Positions 15,860 to 25,048 of a stretch of 64,000 nt of DNA are shown one piece after another. A program made the translations under genes and the position numbers. Below the pieces are notes generated by a model. The model ran no database searches, was not told the DNA's origin, and saw nothing but the letters and a program-made list of their open reading frames with translations. This DNA is from Chlamydia pecorum E58. Its GTDB lineage: Bacteria; Chlamydiota; Chlamydiia; Chlamydiales; Chlamydiaceae. The DNA is taken from contig NC_015408.1 in the NCBI RefSeq assembly GCF_000204135.1, forward strand, positions 558,001 to 622,000, in the 5' to 3' direction. Each line of letters opens with the position of its first letter. Positions within the stretch are counted from its first letter, which is position 1.

Positions 15860-18817
15860 TTATTGTGGGGGTTTAGGTGTTTTAGGGAGGAGACAGCCGT
15901 AGTGGTTCGGGAAGCGGATAAGGAAAATCTCAGCTTCATTTTCATTAGCAAATCCCGCACTTAGAAAGCCGTGATTTTCTACTGTCTGAGCAGAAACAGC
16001 AAGGTTTACCTCAGGGTCATTCAGCACTTGACATAAGGCGGGAGTTCTGTTGAGGGTAGTTGCTAACGCAGCAACATGCGAGCCTTCAGCTTGCGTGTTG
16101 ACCTCACTCAAAATCCGATGGAGCTCCTCAGCAGATACACAGCAGAGGTAATCTAAAAAGCTCTTTCTAAATGCTACAAGTGGGAAAGGTGTCGCGTCTG
16201 CTTTTCGAAATAATGCACGGATAATCGTCTCCTGTGTGTTTACAAAATCTTTTAGCTTCGGTAGTTCCCGTGCAAATGTTTCCTGGAACTTGGGCATGCA
16301 ATGAAGGGTGTCTCTAAATTTTTGAGAAGCCGTAGTGAAGAAAGTCTTTAGCTGTTGTTCTAAGGGGGACCCTCTTTGAAGAAGCCCAGGATAGTTTTTT
16401 AAAAAGCTAAACAGAAGAAATCCTATAGGCAAAGAGTTAGCAAAGGAATCTTTTAAAGGAGGGCGGGCTTGAGGATACCTGCTTCCTTGATAACCTAGAA
16501 TATTTAACCGATCAACAAATTTTTCCCATTCTTGAGGATGATGTTGAGAGATTTCTTGATAGAGATTTTGCGCGGTCTCTTCCAAATCAGCAAAAGCTGT
16601 TTGGGCAAGTTCTCGAAGTTGGGCAGCAAGAGGAGCATTTAGAGGTAGAACTTCAGGATGAGAGGCGAAATATTGTGCAAATTGCCCTGCATATCTAGCT
16701 ATATCGTGACTAAATGTATCCTCAGGAAGGGGAAGAGGGGGAAGGGTGATGCTTCCTAAGATTGATGAGGTTAATCCCTGTAGAATCTCTAGATTTTCAG
16801 GTTTTTTTAACACACATTGTAGGTAGGGGAAAAGTAGGTTTAGAACGTTTTTTGCAAAGTTTTGGCATTGAGGATGTGAAAGAAGAGAAGGGTTTTGCAA
16901 AATAAAGAACAGCATGTACACGCCCTTGTTGCAATTTTTCTGCTGTTCGTCATTAAGATGTTGTTGTTTCCGCATGTGAAGACAGGGGGACGAACACAAA
17001 TTCTTATATTCTGAAAGCAACTCTTTAGGTAAGTTGTTCTCTATGGAATTTACGTTTTTAAGGAGTCCATCAATAATCGTTGGGTCTTTCTGAAGGAGCG
17101 AGACTAAGCGTTTGTGCATTAAAATTGCCAAACGACGATAGAGCCTTTCTAGCTGGGGTATCCGATGGGCATCTTTCAAGCTATTTATAGTGGTGAAAAG
17201 ATGCAAGATGACCTCTTCGGTGATTTGCTGTTGCCAACAATGATCGAGAGTGCTGTTTAAAGAAGCTTCTTGAGGCGAATTGCTATCAAAACTTAATGCC
17301 TGAGTTAGAGAGTTTTGGTTTCCTACACATGCTTTTAGGGCTTGCTGAAACGCACTCATGGCTTTCTTAGCTAGAGGAGAGCTTTGTAGATGTGGGCATG
17401 TATGTAAAAATGCCACCCATAAAAAGAGTGGAGAATACTGTTTCTTCACATGGGGATGGCGTCGTTCTAAGGTATTTAGGTAATACTGAAAATTTATGGT
17501 TTCTTGTATGGAGAGCTTCGCTAAAATCTGGTTTAGATCCCTTGCCAATTTCGGCTCTTTTAACTTTAGATGGGAATCTATAGAAGTAAATAGACGTTGA
17601 AAACGCTTTTCCAAGAGCTCTTGAGCCTCTCTTTCTTGAGGCGTTAGGTTTCTCTTTTCTTCTTCTGTGGAGAGGATCCAGGGGAGGAATTCTATGAGTA
17701 GACAGGCGTGTTCTTTAGCCGAAGTGGGAGGTAGAGGCCGGGATGAGATCATATTGCTCCACAAGGACTTTTTTGCCTTTTCTCTAAAGTAGCCTAAAGT
17801 TTCCGGAAGCAATTCTTCAAGATCCAAAATATAGGCTACACGGGCATTTTCTTCTCCTAAGACCTGTATTTGCTGATGTACAGCATAGGAAGCAAGATGC
17901 CTTAGATAGACAATGCATAGCCCTACATGCTTTTCAGAATGCAAAATGCTATCAAAGAGTTGTTGTAAGGAAGTGAGGTGAGAGCAGAAGTAAAGGAGGT
18001 TGGCAAGTTCTGTGGATAGTTGGTTTGCACGTGCTGAAGATTGAGCGAATGGATGGCGTGAAATCATATTTGCTTCGTTAGCAAAAGCTTGGGGATTGTG
18101 TCTACTTCTTTCAAAGATGGAGCATAGCCATCCGATAGTATAGGCACGATAAAAACAATGTCCATCCCCAGGGACATTTACAATGTAGTAGTGCTGGTTC
18201 AGATAATGCATTTGCTGAGCATACAAACTTTGGTGTCTAGGGATGCTAGGATCTTGAGGATCAGAGATGTAGTGCCTGAAAGGAATCAAAGGATCGTTGA
18301 CAATAGGGGTAGGATAGGAAGCTAAGAAGTCGGGGTTGATGTCCAGATGCGTAGGAAGAAGCATCTGTGCTGCAATCGGGACCTTCCCCTGCGTTTGTTG
18401 CCACACCATATCTTGTAAAGACCCTGGGATAATATGCCTGGGTCTAGAGAGGATCTTGGGGATTTTAGAGAGCTTGGGAAGCGCCATAGTGGGGATACGA
18501 AGTTCCTGGGGGTCTAAAGGAGGGGGAGGTGTTGGAGGAGTTTCCCTCCCACCGGGTTTTTTTTTCACTTGGGAGAGCGTTTTTTCTGAGGGTGCGTAGG
18601 AGGGGGATGGAGGCCGGGGTAGCCCGCGCTCCTGGAAGCAGTGGTATTTACAGTAGTGGATAAGGAGTAAAATTCCTAGAGTAAGAATATGCAAGAGGAT
18701 ATAGCCTACAACACGTAGTACTCGAAGAATCAGAGGAGCATAGGGATTCGTAGTAAGGTGATATTTGTTGTTGCTCTCTGGTGCAGGGCATGGAGAGGTC
18801 GGCGTAGTTCCTAGCAT
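15860..18817 (-). CDS. OTU-type cysteine protease, membrane-anchored, with large insertion
   Basis: A 985-residue protein. Residues 28-56 are a hydrophobic hairpin or helix, followed by a Pro-rich linker (ETPPTPPPPLDP). The OTU nucleophile motif VPGDGHCFYRA places the catalytic Cys at 221, and the expected partner His is at 972 in IRFPNHYGCLL near the C-terminus. Ordinary OTU domains have these about 100-150 residues apart; here about 750 helix-rich residues intervene. OTU enzymes remove ubiquitin, and C. caviae ChlaOTU is a known early type III effector acting on ubiquitin and NDP52; C. pneumoniae Cpn0483 is the OTU protein of that species. Membrane anchorage at the inclusion is inference. 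The start ATG 18817 has a weak ribosome-binding site. Confidence 0.8.
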   Translation of the reverse strand: MLGTTPTSPCPAPESNNKYHLTTNPYAPLILRVLRVVGYILLHILTLGILLLIHYCKYHCFQERGLPRPPSPSYAPSEKTLSQVKKKPGGRETPPTPPPPLDPQELRIPTMALPKLSKIPKILSRPRHIIPGSLQDMVWQQTQGKVPIAAQMLLPTHLDINPDFLASYPTPIVNDPLIPFRHYISDPQDPSIPRHQSLYAQQMHYLNQHYYIVNVPGDGHCFYRAYTIGWLCSIFERSRHNPQAFANEANMISRHPFAQSSARANQLSTELANLLYFCSHLTSLQQLFDSILHSEKHVGLCIVYLRHLASYAVHQQIQVLGEENARVAYILDLEELLPETLGYFREKAKKSLWSNMISSRPLPPTSAKEHACLLIEFLPWILSTEEEKRNLTPQEREAQELLEKRFQRLFTSIDSHLKLKEPKLARDLNQILAKLSIQETINFQYYLNTLERRHPHVKKQYSPLFLWVAFLHTCPHLQSSPLAKKAMSAFQQALKACVGNQNSLTQALSFDSNSPQEASLNSTLDHCWQQQITEEVILHLFTTINSLKDAHRIPQLERLYRRLAILMHKRLVSLLQKDPTIIDGLLKNVNSIENNLPKELLSEYKNLCSSPCLHMRKQQHLNDEQQKNCNKGVYMLFFILQNPSLLSHPQCQNFAKNVLNLLFPYLQCVLKKPENLEILQGLTSSILGSITLPPLPLPEDTFSHDIARYAGQFAQYFASHPEVLPLNAPLAAQLRELAQTAFADLEETAQNLYQEISQHHPQEWEKFVDRLNILGYQGSRYPQARPPLKDSFANSLPIGFLLFSFLKNYPGLLQRGSPLEQQLKTFFTTASQKFRDTLHCMPKFQETFARELPKLKDFVNTQETIIRALFRKADATPFPLVAFRKSFLDYLCCVSAEELHRILSEVNTQAEGSHVAALATTLNRTPALCQVLNDPEVNLAVSAQTVENHGFLSAGFANENEAEIFLIRFPNHYGCLLPKTPKPPQ

Positions 18818-18928
18818 GGAATTTAAAAAAAGTGTAAAGAAAGTTTGGTTATTTTTTAAATTATTATAAACTCGTTAGCTTTTTTTGAGTTAGGTAATTT
18901 TATTTACTTTAAGGTAGACTTTGTTCTT

Positions 18929-18972
18929 TTGTCAAATTTGAAGTGGACATTTGTCAAATTTGAAGTGGGCAT
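18929..18972 (+). promoter_or_regulatory. Tandem palindromic operator candidate upstream of artJ
   Basis: Two adjacent 22-base units (18929-18950 and 18951-18972) differ at one base. Each contains the perfect palindrome TCAAATTTGA (18932-18941 and 18954-18963), so the two sites lie on the same helix face, two turns apart. The second copy reaches the artJ ribosome-binding region, ending 7 bases before the ATG. The arrangement suits a dimeric repressor such as ArgR; the motif is only loosely like an ARG box. Confidence 0.55.
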
Positions 18973-18978
18973 TAAAAA

Positions 18979-19737
18979 ATGAAACTATTCAAACGAGTTT
19001 TGATCACTGTAGGTGTGATAAGCCTATTAGTATTGCTTTGTGGGTGCCACGAGAAGAAGAGGCAGGATGTATGGGTTGTGGGGACCAATGCGACTTATCC
19101 TCCGTATGAGTTTGTTGATAGCCAAGGAAAGGTAGTTGGGTTTGATGTGGACCTTGCTCAGGCGTTGAGTCGGAAGCTGGGGAAAACACTTGAGGTTCAG
19201 GAGTTTGCTTTTGACGCCTTGATTTTGAATTTAAAGCAGCATCGCATAGATGCCATTCTTGCGGGGATGTCGATAACTCAGGATCGGTTAAAGGAAATCC
19301 ATATGATCCCCTATGAGGGAGAGGAGCTTCGGGAGCTTACCTTGGTTTCTAAAAATAAACATCCCAATAAGGATCTTTCTAAATACTCCTCGGTTGCTGT
19401 GCAGACGGGAACTTTCCATGAGGAGTTTCTACGTACCTTACCGGGAGTGCGGATCCGTTCTTTTGATACTGCCTTAGAAGTGATGATGGAGGTGCGTTAT
19501 AATAAATCTCCCGTAGCGATATTTGAGCCTACAGTGGCGCGTCTTGCCCTTAATGAGTTTCCAGAGATACATCCTACGGTTTATCCTCTCCCTGAGAGCT
19601 TTTGGGTTTTAGGTAATGGGATTGGTATAGCGAAAGATCGCCCAGAGCATAAAGAAGAGGTTCTTAAGGCGCTTCATGAGATTAAGGAGAGTGGTGAGTT
19701 TGCAAAGCTACAGAGAACCTGGGGGTTACAACCGTAA
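18979..19737 (+). CDS. artJ: Arginine-binding lipoprotein of an amino-acid ABC transporter
   Basis: A 252-residue periplasmic solute-binding protein. Residues 1-22 form a lipoprotein signal with lipobox LLCGC (Cys about 23). The mature part matches SBP_bac_3: VVGTNATYPPYEFVD, GKVVGFDVDLAQALSRKLGK, FDALILNLKQHRIDAILAGMSIT, then VAVQTGTF. This is the arginine-binding protein of chlamydiae (CT381 in C. trachomatis), which also has been seen at the surface of C. pneumoniae. A promoter region with tandem palindromes precedes it. The gene has no permease neighbour, so it must use one encoded elsewhere. It reads away from the divergent OTU gene. Confidence 0.9.
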   Translation: MKLFKRVLITVGVISLLVLLCGCHEKKRQDVWVVGTNATYPPYEFVDSQGKVVGFDVDLAQALSRKLGKTLEVQEFAFDALILNLKQHRIDAILAGMSITQDRLKEIHMIPYEGEELRELTLVSKNKHPNKDLSKYSSVAVQTGTFHEEFLRTLPGVRIRSFDTALEVMMEVRYNKSPVAIFEPTVARLALNEFPEIHPTVYPLPESFWVLGNGIGIAKDRPEHKEEVLKALHEIKESGEFAKLQRTWGLQP

Positions 19738-19822
19738 CACAATAGGAAATTCAAGTGTTCCTTTAAAGGGATCTTGTTTTTAGGTAGCTAAAGTATCAGG
19801 GATTTTTTAGGAGAGAAACATT

Positions 19823-20503
19823 ATGCTGGGTTCTTTTCCATGCTATCCTGGAGTGGGAGATCAAGAGCAGTATAAAGGACGTCATTTTTACTGTACTTTA
19901 TGCTCTGAGGTTGTGAGTCCATGTTTTGTTGATGTTGTCGTTGTAGACGCTCAAGGAGTCTCAACGGACATTTTGAAGGTGCTTCGTTGTAAGCAACATC
20001 GGATTCGGGGGTTGGGGCTTTACGGTCCGATTACTTCCTTATGGGCGTTAGAGGGAAAGGACTCTAGGGCTACAGAATTACGGGAAAAGATGTTTGAGGT
20101 TTGCTCTCGCGTGCGTAATTTTGACATCTGCGCCATGTTGAGTATTTTTGCTAGTGCGATGTGCTTTCTTGGTAGCATAATCCTAGGCTTTTTAATTGCT
20201 GGGCCTTTGACATTAGCAGTAGCACATTGGGTGATTCCTGTAGTGGTTACAGGTGTAGGGTTGGCTTTAGGGATTCTTGGCGTGATGTGTACGTATTTTT
20301 CTAAGAGCCATATTCGGACTTGGCAGAAATACTCTCGGGAATATGTAGAGCATAGTTTTTTGCGGCAAGTGCAGTTAGGAACAGAGAAATATGCTGTTCT
20401 TACGAGCTTTCCTCCAACATGTTCGTTATCTCCTACGTTTCAGGCTCCTTTTGATAATACAGCGGGTCTTGCTGAAAGTCCTCAAGAACCTTCTTTTTCT
20501 TAA
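19823..20503 (+). CDS. Inc-like protein with bilobed hydrophobic domain
   Basis: 226 residues. An N-terminal Cys-rich part (residues 1-50; CYPGV, YCTLCSEVV, CFVD, RCKQH) is followed by a basic helix and two closely spaced hydrophobic segments (about 115-165, ASAMCFLGSIILGFLIAG and VIPVVVTGVGLALGILGVM). Paired segments with a short turn are the hallmark of inclusion membrane proteins, inserted by type III secretion with both ends facing the host cytosol. The remaining tail is soluble and Pro/Ser-rich. ATG 19823 has AGGAG 8 bases upstream. The Inc call is inference from topology; no family motif is known to me. Confidence 0.65.
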   Translation: MLGSFPCYPGVGDQEQYKGRHFYCTLCSEVVSPCFVDVVVVDAQGVSTDILKVLRCKQHRIRGLGLYGPITSLWALEGKDSRATELREKMFEVCSRVRNFDICAMLSIFASAMCFLGSIILGFLIAGPLTLAVAHWVIPVVVTGVGLALGILGVMCTYFSKSHIRTWQKYSREYVEHSFLRQVQLGTEKYAVLTSFPPTCSLSPTFQAPFDNTAGLAESPQEPSFS

Positions 20504-20550
20504 TACGAACTCAGGGTACAACTAAAGAAGGAAAGCCGTTTGAGCGCATT

Positions 20551-21342
20551 ATGGAACATGAGACTTCAGGGAAGTTAATATTTTTAGGGACAGGGAATCC
20601 CGAAGGGATCCCTGTGCCCTTCTGTTCATGTCCTGTATGCTCTGGAGGAAAAGTACAGCGTCTGCGTCCCTCAGTGTTGATTGAATATCAAGGTAAGAAT
20701 TACCTGATTGATGTGGGCCCGGATTTTCGCGAGCAGATGCTGCGCTATGGCATTCGAGAGCTTTCTGGAGTGTTTTTTACTCATGAGCATTATGACCATA
20801 TTGGGGGGATTGATGATTTGCGGTCGTGGTATTTGACTTTTCAGCGTCCGTTACCTGTGGTCATGTCTGGAAGTACCTACCGCTATATACAATCTTCCAA
20901 GGGGTATCTTCTTACCCCGCAAAATGCGGAGGCCTCCCTCCCTGCGGTTTTGGATTTTCGATTATTAAATGAGCCCTATGGGGAAGGAGTTTTCGAGGGG
21001 CTTCCTTATAGGTATGTTTCTTATTTTCAGCGTTCTTGTGGGGTGACGGGGTTTTGCTTTGGGAATCTTGCTTACCTCACCGACATTTCAAGATATGAAC
21101 GGAAGATCTTTGGATATTTAGAACATATAGATACGCTAATTCTTTCTGTATCTGCATCTTCAGGGTTTATGGGGAGGGCTTCCTCGCATCTTACCCTTTC
21201 GGAGGCGGAGAGCTTTGCAGAGCATCTAGGAGTTCAGAATGTGATCTTTACACATATTGGGCATGTTGTAGAACAAGAGATCCTTCAGTATCCTGGAAGG
21301 ACATTTGCCTATGATGGGATGGAGGTCATTTGGAGCCAATAA
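20551..21342 (+). CDS. phnP: Metallo-beta-lactamase-fold phosphodiesterase, PhnP-like
   Basis: 263 residues with the MBL signature FFTHEHYDHIGGIDDL around residues 75-90 (metal-binding His and Asp), an early FLGTGNPEGIPVPFCSCPVC, IDVGPDFREQML, and a late metal His in QNVIFTHIGHVV. The CSCPVC insert and general length match the PhnP/RNase Z-like group, which hydrolyses cyclic phosphodiester bonds. The phn operon itself is absent from chlamydiae, so the name phnP is a family label rather than proof of a role in phosphonate use. The last 13 bases overlap hflX, so the two genes are probably co-transcribed. Confidence 0.8.
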   Translation: MEHETSGKLIFLGTGNPEGIPVPFCSCPVCSGGKVQRLRPSVLIEYQGKNYLIDVGPDFREQMLRYGIRELSGVFFTHEHYDHIGGIDDLRSWYLTFQRPLPVVMSGSTYRYIQSSKGYLLTPQNAEASLPAVLDFRLLNEPYGEGVFEGLPYRYVSYFQRSCGVTGFCFGNLAYLTDISRYERKIFGYLEHIDTLILSVSASSGFMGRASSHLTLSEAESFAEHLGVQNVIFTHIGHVVEQEILQYPGRTFAYDGMEVIWSQ

Positions 21343-22679
21343 AAAAGAAAAAGATAGAACCTGCATGTAGTCGTGTGATTCCTAAGGAGAGGGATCCTTC
21401 TCAAGCTTTAGCTGTGGTATGTTATGGGAACAAAATCTCTCCAGAGATTGCTAAGGAGCATCTTGATGAGTTGGTTTCTCTTGCGGACTCTTGTGAGATT
21501 ACCGTAATAAGCACGCGCACGTGGATTTTACGAACTCCCTCCGCCTCGACATTTTTAAATGAAGGGAAGCTTTTAGAAATAGAGGGGATCCTTGAGGCCT
21601 ATCCTTCTTTAGGCACCTTGATTGTGGATGAGGAGATCTCTGCATCGCAGCAGAGGAATTTAGAGAGGCGCTTAGGGGTGGCAGTGTTGGATCGGACAGA
21701 GCTGATCTTGGAGATCTTTGCGAGTAGGGCCTTATCTTTAGAGGCGGGACTTCAGGTAGAGCTTGCCCAGGCGAAGTATTTACTTCCAAGACTCAAGAGA
21801 ATGTGGGGGCATCTTTCCCGACAGAAATCTGGAGGAGGAGCTGGAGGGTTTGTCAAGGGAGAAGGAGAAAAGCAAATAGAGCTGGATCGGAGGATGGTGC
21901 AGGAGAAGATCCATAAGCTCTCAGCGCAGATACGGGAGATTGAAAAGCAACGTGAGGGAAGGAGAAAGGCTAAAGTTCGCAGTGGGATCCCTACTTTTGC
22001 ATTGATTGGCTATACGAACTCGGGGAAGAGTTCGTTATTAAATGTTTTAACTGCCGCCGATACCTACACTGAGGATAAGTTATTTGCCACTTTGGATCCC
22101 AAAACGAGAACATCTGTACTTCCTGGGGGACGGCGTGTTCTTGTTACAGATACTGTAGGGTTTATACGGAAGCTTCCCCACACATTAGTGGCGGCATTTA
22201 AGAGTACACTAGAGGCTGCTTTGCATGAAGATGTGCTTCTGCACGTTGTAGATGCTTCTCATCCTTTAGCGGAAGAGCACATTCAGACTACCTTTGCTTT
22301 GTTAAAGGAGCTGCATATAGAGCATCCTAAGATGATCACAGTGTTAAACAAAGTCGATGCGCTTCCTGACAGGTGCGTTTCTGGGAAATTACGGCTGCTC
22401 TCTCCTAGAACTGTGCTGGTCTCAGCAAAAACAGGAGAGGGAATCCCACATCTTCTTGAGGCTATGGCCAGGATTATTCAAGAGGGCTGCTGCGAAGCCC
22501 TCTTGCATTTCCCCTATGGGGAGTATGGGAGGTTTGCAGAGCTTTACGATGCGGGCCTGGTGATTTCCATGGAGCCACGGGAAGAGTATATTGTTGCTAA
22601 GGCGTACTTGCCTTTGGAATTTCAAAAAAAATTTCTTCCCTTTGCAGTATGTAAGGAGTTTCCCCTGAGGAAAAGATGA
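21330..22679 (+). CDS. hflX: GTPase HflX
   Basis: A ribosome-associated GTPase of 449 residues. The HflX domain (VDEEISASQQRNLERRLGVAVLDRTELILEIFASRA) precedes a glycine-rich GGGAGGFVKGEGEKQIELDRR segment, a coiled linker, and the G domain with GYTNSGKSSLLN (about 226-237), DTVGFIRKLPH, NKVD and SAKTGEG. It starts with TTG at 21330, 13 bases inside phnP, where GGAGG lies 5 bases upstream. HflX splits stalled or stress-inactive ribosomes in other bacteria. The C-terminal 60 residues have no motif I recognise. Confidence 0.92.
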   Translation: MEPIKKKKIEPACSRVIPKERDPSQALAVVCYGNKISPEIAKEHLDELVSLADSCEITVISTRTWILRTPSASTFLNEGKLLEIEGILEAYPSLGTLIVDEEISASQQRNLERRLGVAVLDRTELILEIFASRALSLEAGLQVELAQAKYLLPRLKRMWGHLSRQKSGGGAGGFVKGEGEKQIELDRRMVQEKIHKLSAQIREIEKQREGRRKAKVRSGIPTFALIGYTNSGKSSLLNVLTAADTYTEDKLFATLDPKTRTSVLPGGRRVLVTDTVGFIRKLPHTLVAAFKSTLEAALHEDVLLHVVDASHPLAEEHIQTTFALLKELHIEHPKMITVLNKVDALPDRCVSGKLRLLSPRTVLVSAKTGEGIPHLLEAMARIIQEGCCEALLHFPYGEYGRFAELYDAGLVISMEPREEYIVAKAYLPLEFQKKFLPFAVCKEFPLRKR

Positions 22680-22766
22680 TTTTTTAAGGGGAGATGTCTG
22701 CGAAAGTATTCTTTATTGGGTAGGAAAAGGGAGGATCTTTTAAAATGCCTCTTTTTTTAACCTATT

Positions 22767-24044
22767 ATGCAATTGAGAAGGATGAACAGCGAAGCAAAGA
22801 AAACCTTTAAACTGGTCTGTTTAGGGTGTCGCGTGAACCAGTATGAGGTTCAAGGTTACCGAGATCAGCTAACTTTACTGGGATGTGAGGAAATTACCGA
22901 TCCTGAAACTCCTGCGGATATCTGTATTGTCAATACCTGTGCCGTGACCTCCTCTGCGGAGAGCTCCGGGCGTCATGCAATTCGTCAGATGTGTCGGCAG
23001 AATCCTGAGGCACGTTTGGTCGTAACGGGGTGCTTAGGAGAGGCAGACAAGAGTTTTTTTGCTTCCTTAGGGAGGGAGTGTCTTCTTGTTCCAAATAAGG
23101 AAAAGCACCTGCTTATAGAAAAGCTCTTTCCCCAGATGGAAGATTTCCCGGAGTTTTGTATTCGTAGCTTTGAAGGGAAATCTCGGGCGTTTATAAAGGT
23201 TCAAGATGGCTGCAACTCTTTCTGTTCGTATTGCATTATCCCTTATTTGCGTGGGCGTTCTGTTTCTCGTCCTTCCCAAGAGATTCTTGAGGAGATCCGT
23301 ACTCTTATAGAGGGAGGCTATCGTGAAGTTGTCATTTCTGGGATTAACGTGGGAGACTATAGCCATGAGGGGGATTCCCTAGCTTCTCTTCTTAGAAAAA
23401 TCGATATGCTTCCGGGATTGGAAAGACTTCGGGTATCCTCAATAGATCCCGATGATGTCCAGGAGGATCTCTGTCAGGCATTAGTATCTTGCAAGCATAC
23501 TTGTCCCTCGTCGCATTTGGTATTGCAATCTGGATCCAATGCGATCTTAAAGCGGATGAACCGTAAGTATACGAGAAACATGTTTTTAGATTGCGTAGAG
23601 AGGTTAAGGAGTTTCGATCCTCACTATACATTCACTACGGATGTGATTGTGGGTTTCCCAGGAGAGAGCGATCAGGATTTTGAAGATACTGTGAAGATTG
23701 TCGAAGATGTGGGTTTTATTAAGGTGCATATTTTCCCTTATAGTCCACGTCCTCGCACGCGAGCTTATAGTTATGAGGGACAGGTTCCTGCACAGATTCT
23801 TGCAGAGCGCAAGAAGTATTTAGCAGAGGTAGCGAAAACTGTCGCTAAAAAGGAGATGGAGAAGCGCCTAGGGACAAGAACTACGGTGCTTGTGGAGCAG
23901 GTAAGTTGTGGTGAGGCCTGTGGACATACGCCATATTTTGATATGGTGCGCTTTCCTATAAAGGGAGAGGTTTCTATAAATACGATGGTTCCCGTAGTGT
24001 TGCGGGAGGTAAAAGAAGAAAGCTTTTCAGGAGAGCAGGTGTGA
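22767..24044 (+). CDS. mtaB: tRNA methylthiotransferase, MtaB-type radical SAM
   Basis: 425 residues in MiaB-family order. The N-terminal UPF0004 domain has Cys21, Cys58 and Cys89 (LGCRVNQYE, NTCAV, TGC) for one iron-sulphur cluster. The radical SAM motif CxxxCxxC is at 149, 153 and 156 (DGCNSFCSYC), and RGRSVSRP follows. The C-terminal region (RKKYLAEVAKTVAKKEMEKRLGTRTTVLVE) resembles the TRAM end. The N-terminal CRVNQYE is the MtaB/YqeV form, acting on t6A37 of tRNA, rather than the MiaB TYGCQMN form. The start may be ATG 22767 or 22782; AGAAGG precedes the latter almost without a gap. Overlaps the next gene by 4 bases. Confidence 0.88.
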   Translation: MQLRRMNSEAKKTFKLVCLGCRVNQYEVQGYRDQLTLLGCEEITDPETPADICIVNTCAVTSSAESSGRHAIRQMCRQNPEARLVVTGCLGEADKSFFASLGRECLLVPNKEKHLLIEKLFPQMEDFPEFCIRSFEGKSRAFIKVQDGCNSFCSYCIIPYLRGRSVSRPSQEILEEIRTLIEGGYREVVISGINVGDYSHEGDSLASLLRKIDMLPGLERLRVSSIDPDDVQEDLCQALVSCKHTCPSSHLVLQSGSNAILKRMNRKYTRNMFLDCVERLRSFDPHYTFTTDVIVGFPGESDQDFEDTVKIVEDVGFIKVHIFPYSPRPRTRAYSYEGQVPAQILAERKKYLAEVAKTVAKKEMEKRLGTRTTVLVEQVSCGEACGHTPYFDMVRFPIKGEVSINTMVPVVLREVKEESFSGEQV

Positions 24045-25036
24045 TGATGATATCGATCACGCAAAAGTTCAAGCCGTATACGCGAGTTCCTGGCAAGCAT
24101 CTTCCCATCCCGGGTTCTCTCCTTTACGCTCAGGTTTTCCCTGAGCGTTGGAGAGTGTTTTCCGCTTCTCATTACCTTCTCTTTGAGGGAGATATGAAGA
24201 TTCCCGGTCCTTTGAAGAACTTTGCGGTTTTCCAGGATTTGCATCGTGGAGGTCTTGCTGTTCATTCGGAATGCTATAAATACTACCTTCATCCCTCGGG
24301 GAGGTGTGAGGTTTCTCCCAAGGGGTTGCCTTCGGCATCCTTTGGGTTTCCTCTACTCTCCCTAGGGGTGCATAAGCATGCTGATTGGCAAAAGATCCGC
24401 CAGCGCCAAGATCTTAAGGAAATCCTGCCATTTTGGTTGCGGTTAGGGGCAATGGTTCCTGAGGGGGAAGAGGATGCGTCCTTGTATACTCTAGGGGCAG
24501 GGAAACTCCTCACTCAGGTACAGCAAAGTATCCTTTCCAAAGAGAAAACAGAAATTGTCTCGAAATTACACTCTTTGTTTCTCTCGGGATATTCGGAGTG
24601 TTTTCTTCCTCGGCGTTTTGATGCGGAACATCAGGGAATTTTAACAGAGGTGTTTCAAGAGGATGCCGAGGTTCCCTTTGCGTTATTGCGTAAGAGCTTC
24701 TCTATTTTGATGGAGATCTTTGTGCGTATTCAGGATAACTTTTTAGAGATTCTTCCTTCCTTACCCCCAGAGTTTCCTTGCGGGCGTCTTGTAGGGGTGC
24801 ATCTTCCCCAGATCGGGAGGCTTTCTTTTGAGTGGTCTAAAAAAACTCTTCGTCGGGTGGTGCTAGTTGCAAGTCAGTCTACCTCGATCGTAATTTGTGC
24901 TGGGACGGAAGGGGGGACATGTCGCCAGAGGGAATGGCAAGGGAAGAGACTTCCCGGAGCAAAGAGCCTTTCTCTAGGGGAAAGTGTAGAGATAAAAGCA
25001 GGAACAACGTATCTATGGGATTGTTTCTGTAAGTAA
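24041..25036 (+). CDS. Conserved chlamydial protein of unknown function (CT865-like)
   Basis: 331 residues, beginning MMMISITQKFKPYTRVPG at an ATG that overlaps the mtaB stop. It lies 12 bases before glgB, the same place CT865 holds beside glgB in C. trachomatis. The sequence shows a mixed alpha/beta pattern and a C-terminal beta-rich block (GRLSFEWSKKTLRRVVLVAS...SIVICAGTEGG) resembling the carbohydrate-active C-terminal domains seen after glycoside hydrolases. A link to glycogen metabolism is therefore possible but is only positional inference. No catalytic motif was recognised. Confidence 0.7.
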   Translation: MMMISITQKFKPYTRVPGKHLPIPGSLLYAQVFPERWRVFSASHYLLFEGDMKIPGPLKNFAVFQDLHRGGLAVHSECYKYYLHPSGRCEVSPKGLPSASFGFPLLSLGVHKHADWQKIRQRQDLKEILPFWLRLGAMVPEGEEDASLYTLGAGKLLTQVQQSILSKEKTEIVSKLHSLFLSGYSECFLPRRFDAEHQGILTEVFQEDAEVPFALLRKSFSILMEIFVRIQDNFLEILPSLPPEFPCGRLVGVHLPQIGRLSFEWSKKTLRRVVLVASQSTSIVICAGTEGGTCRQREWQGKRLPGAKSLSLGESVEIKAGTTYLWDCFCK

Positions 25037-25048
25037 GTTTTTCTTTGT

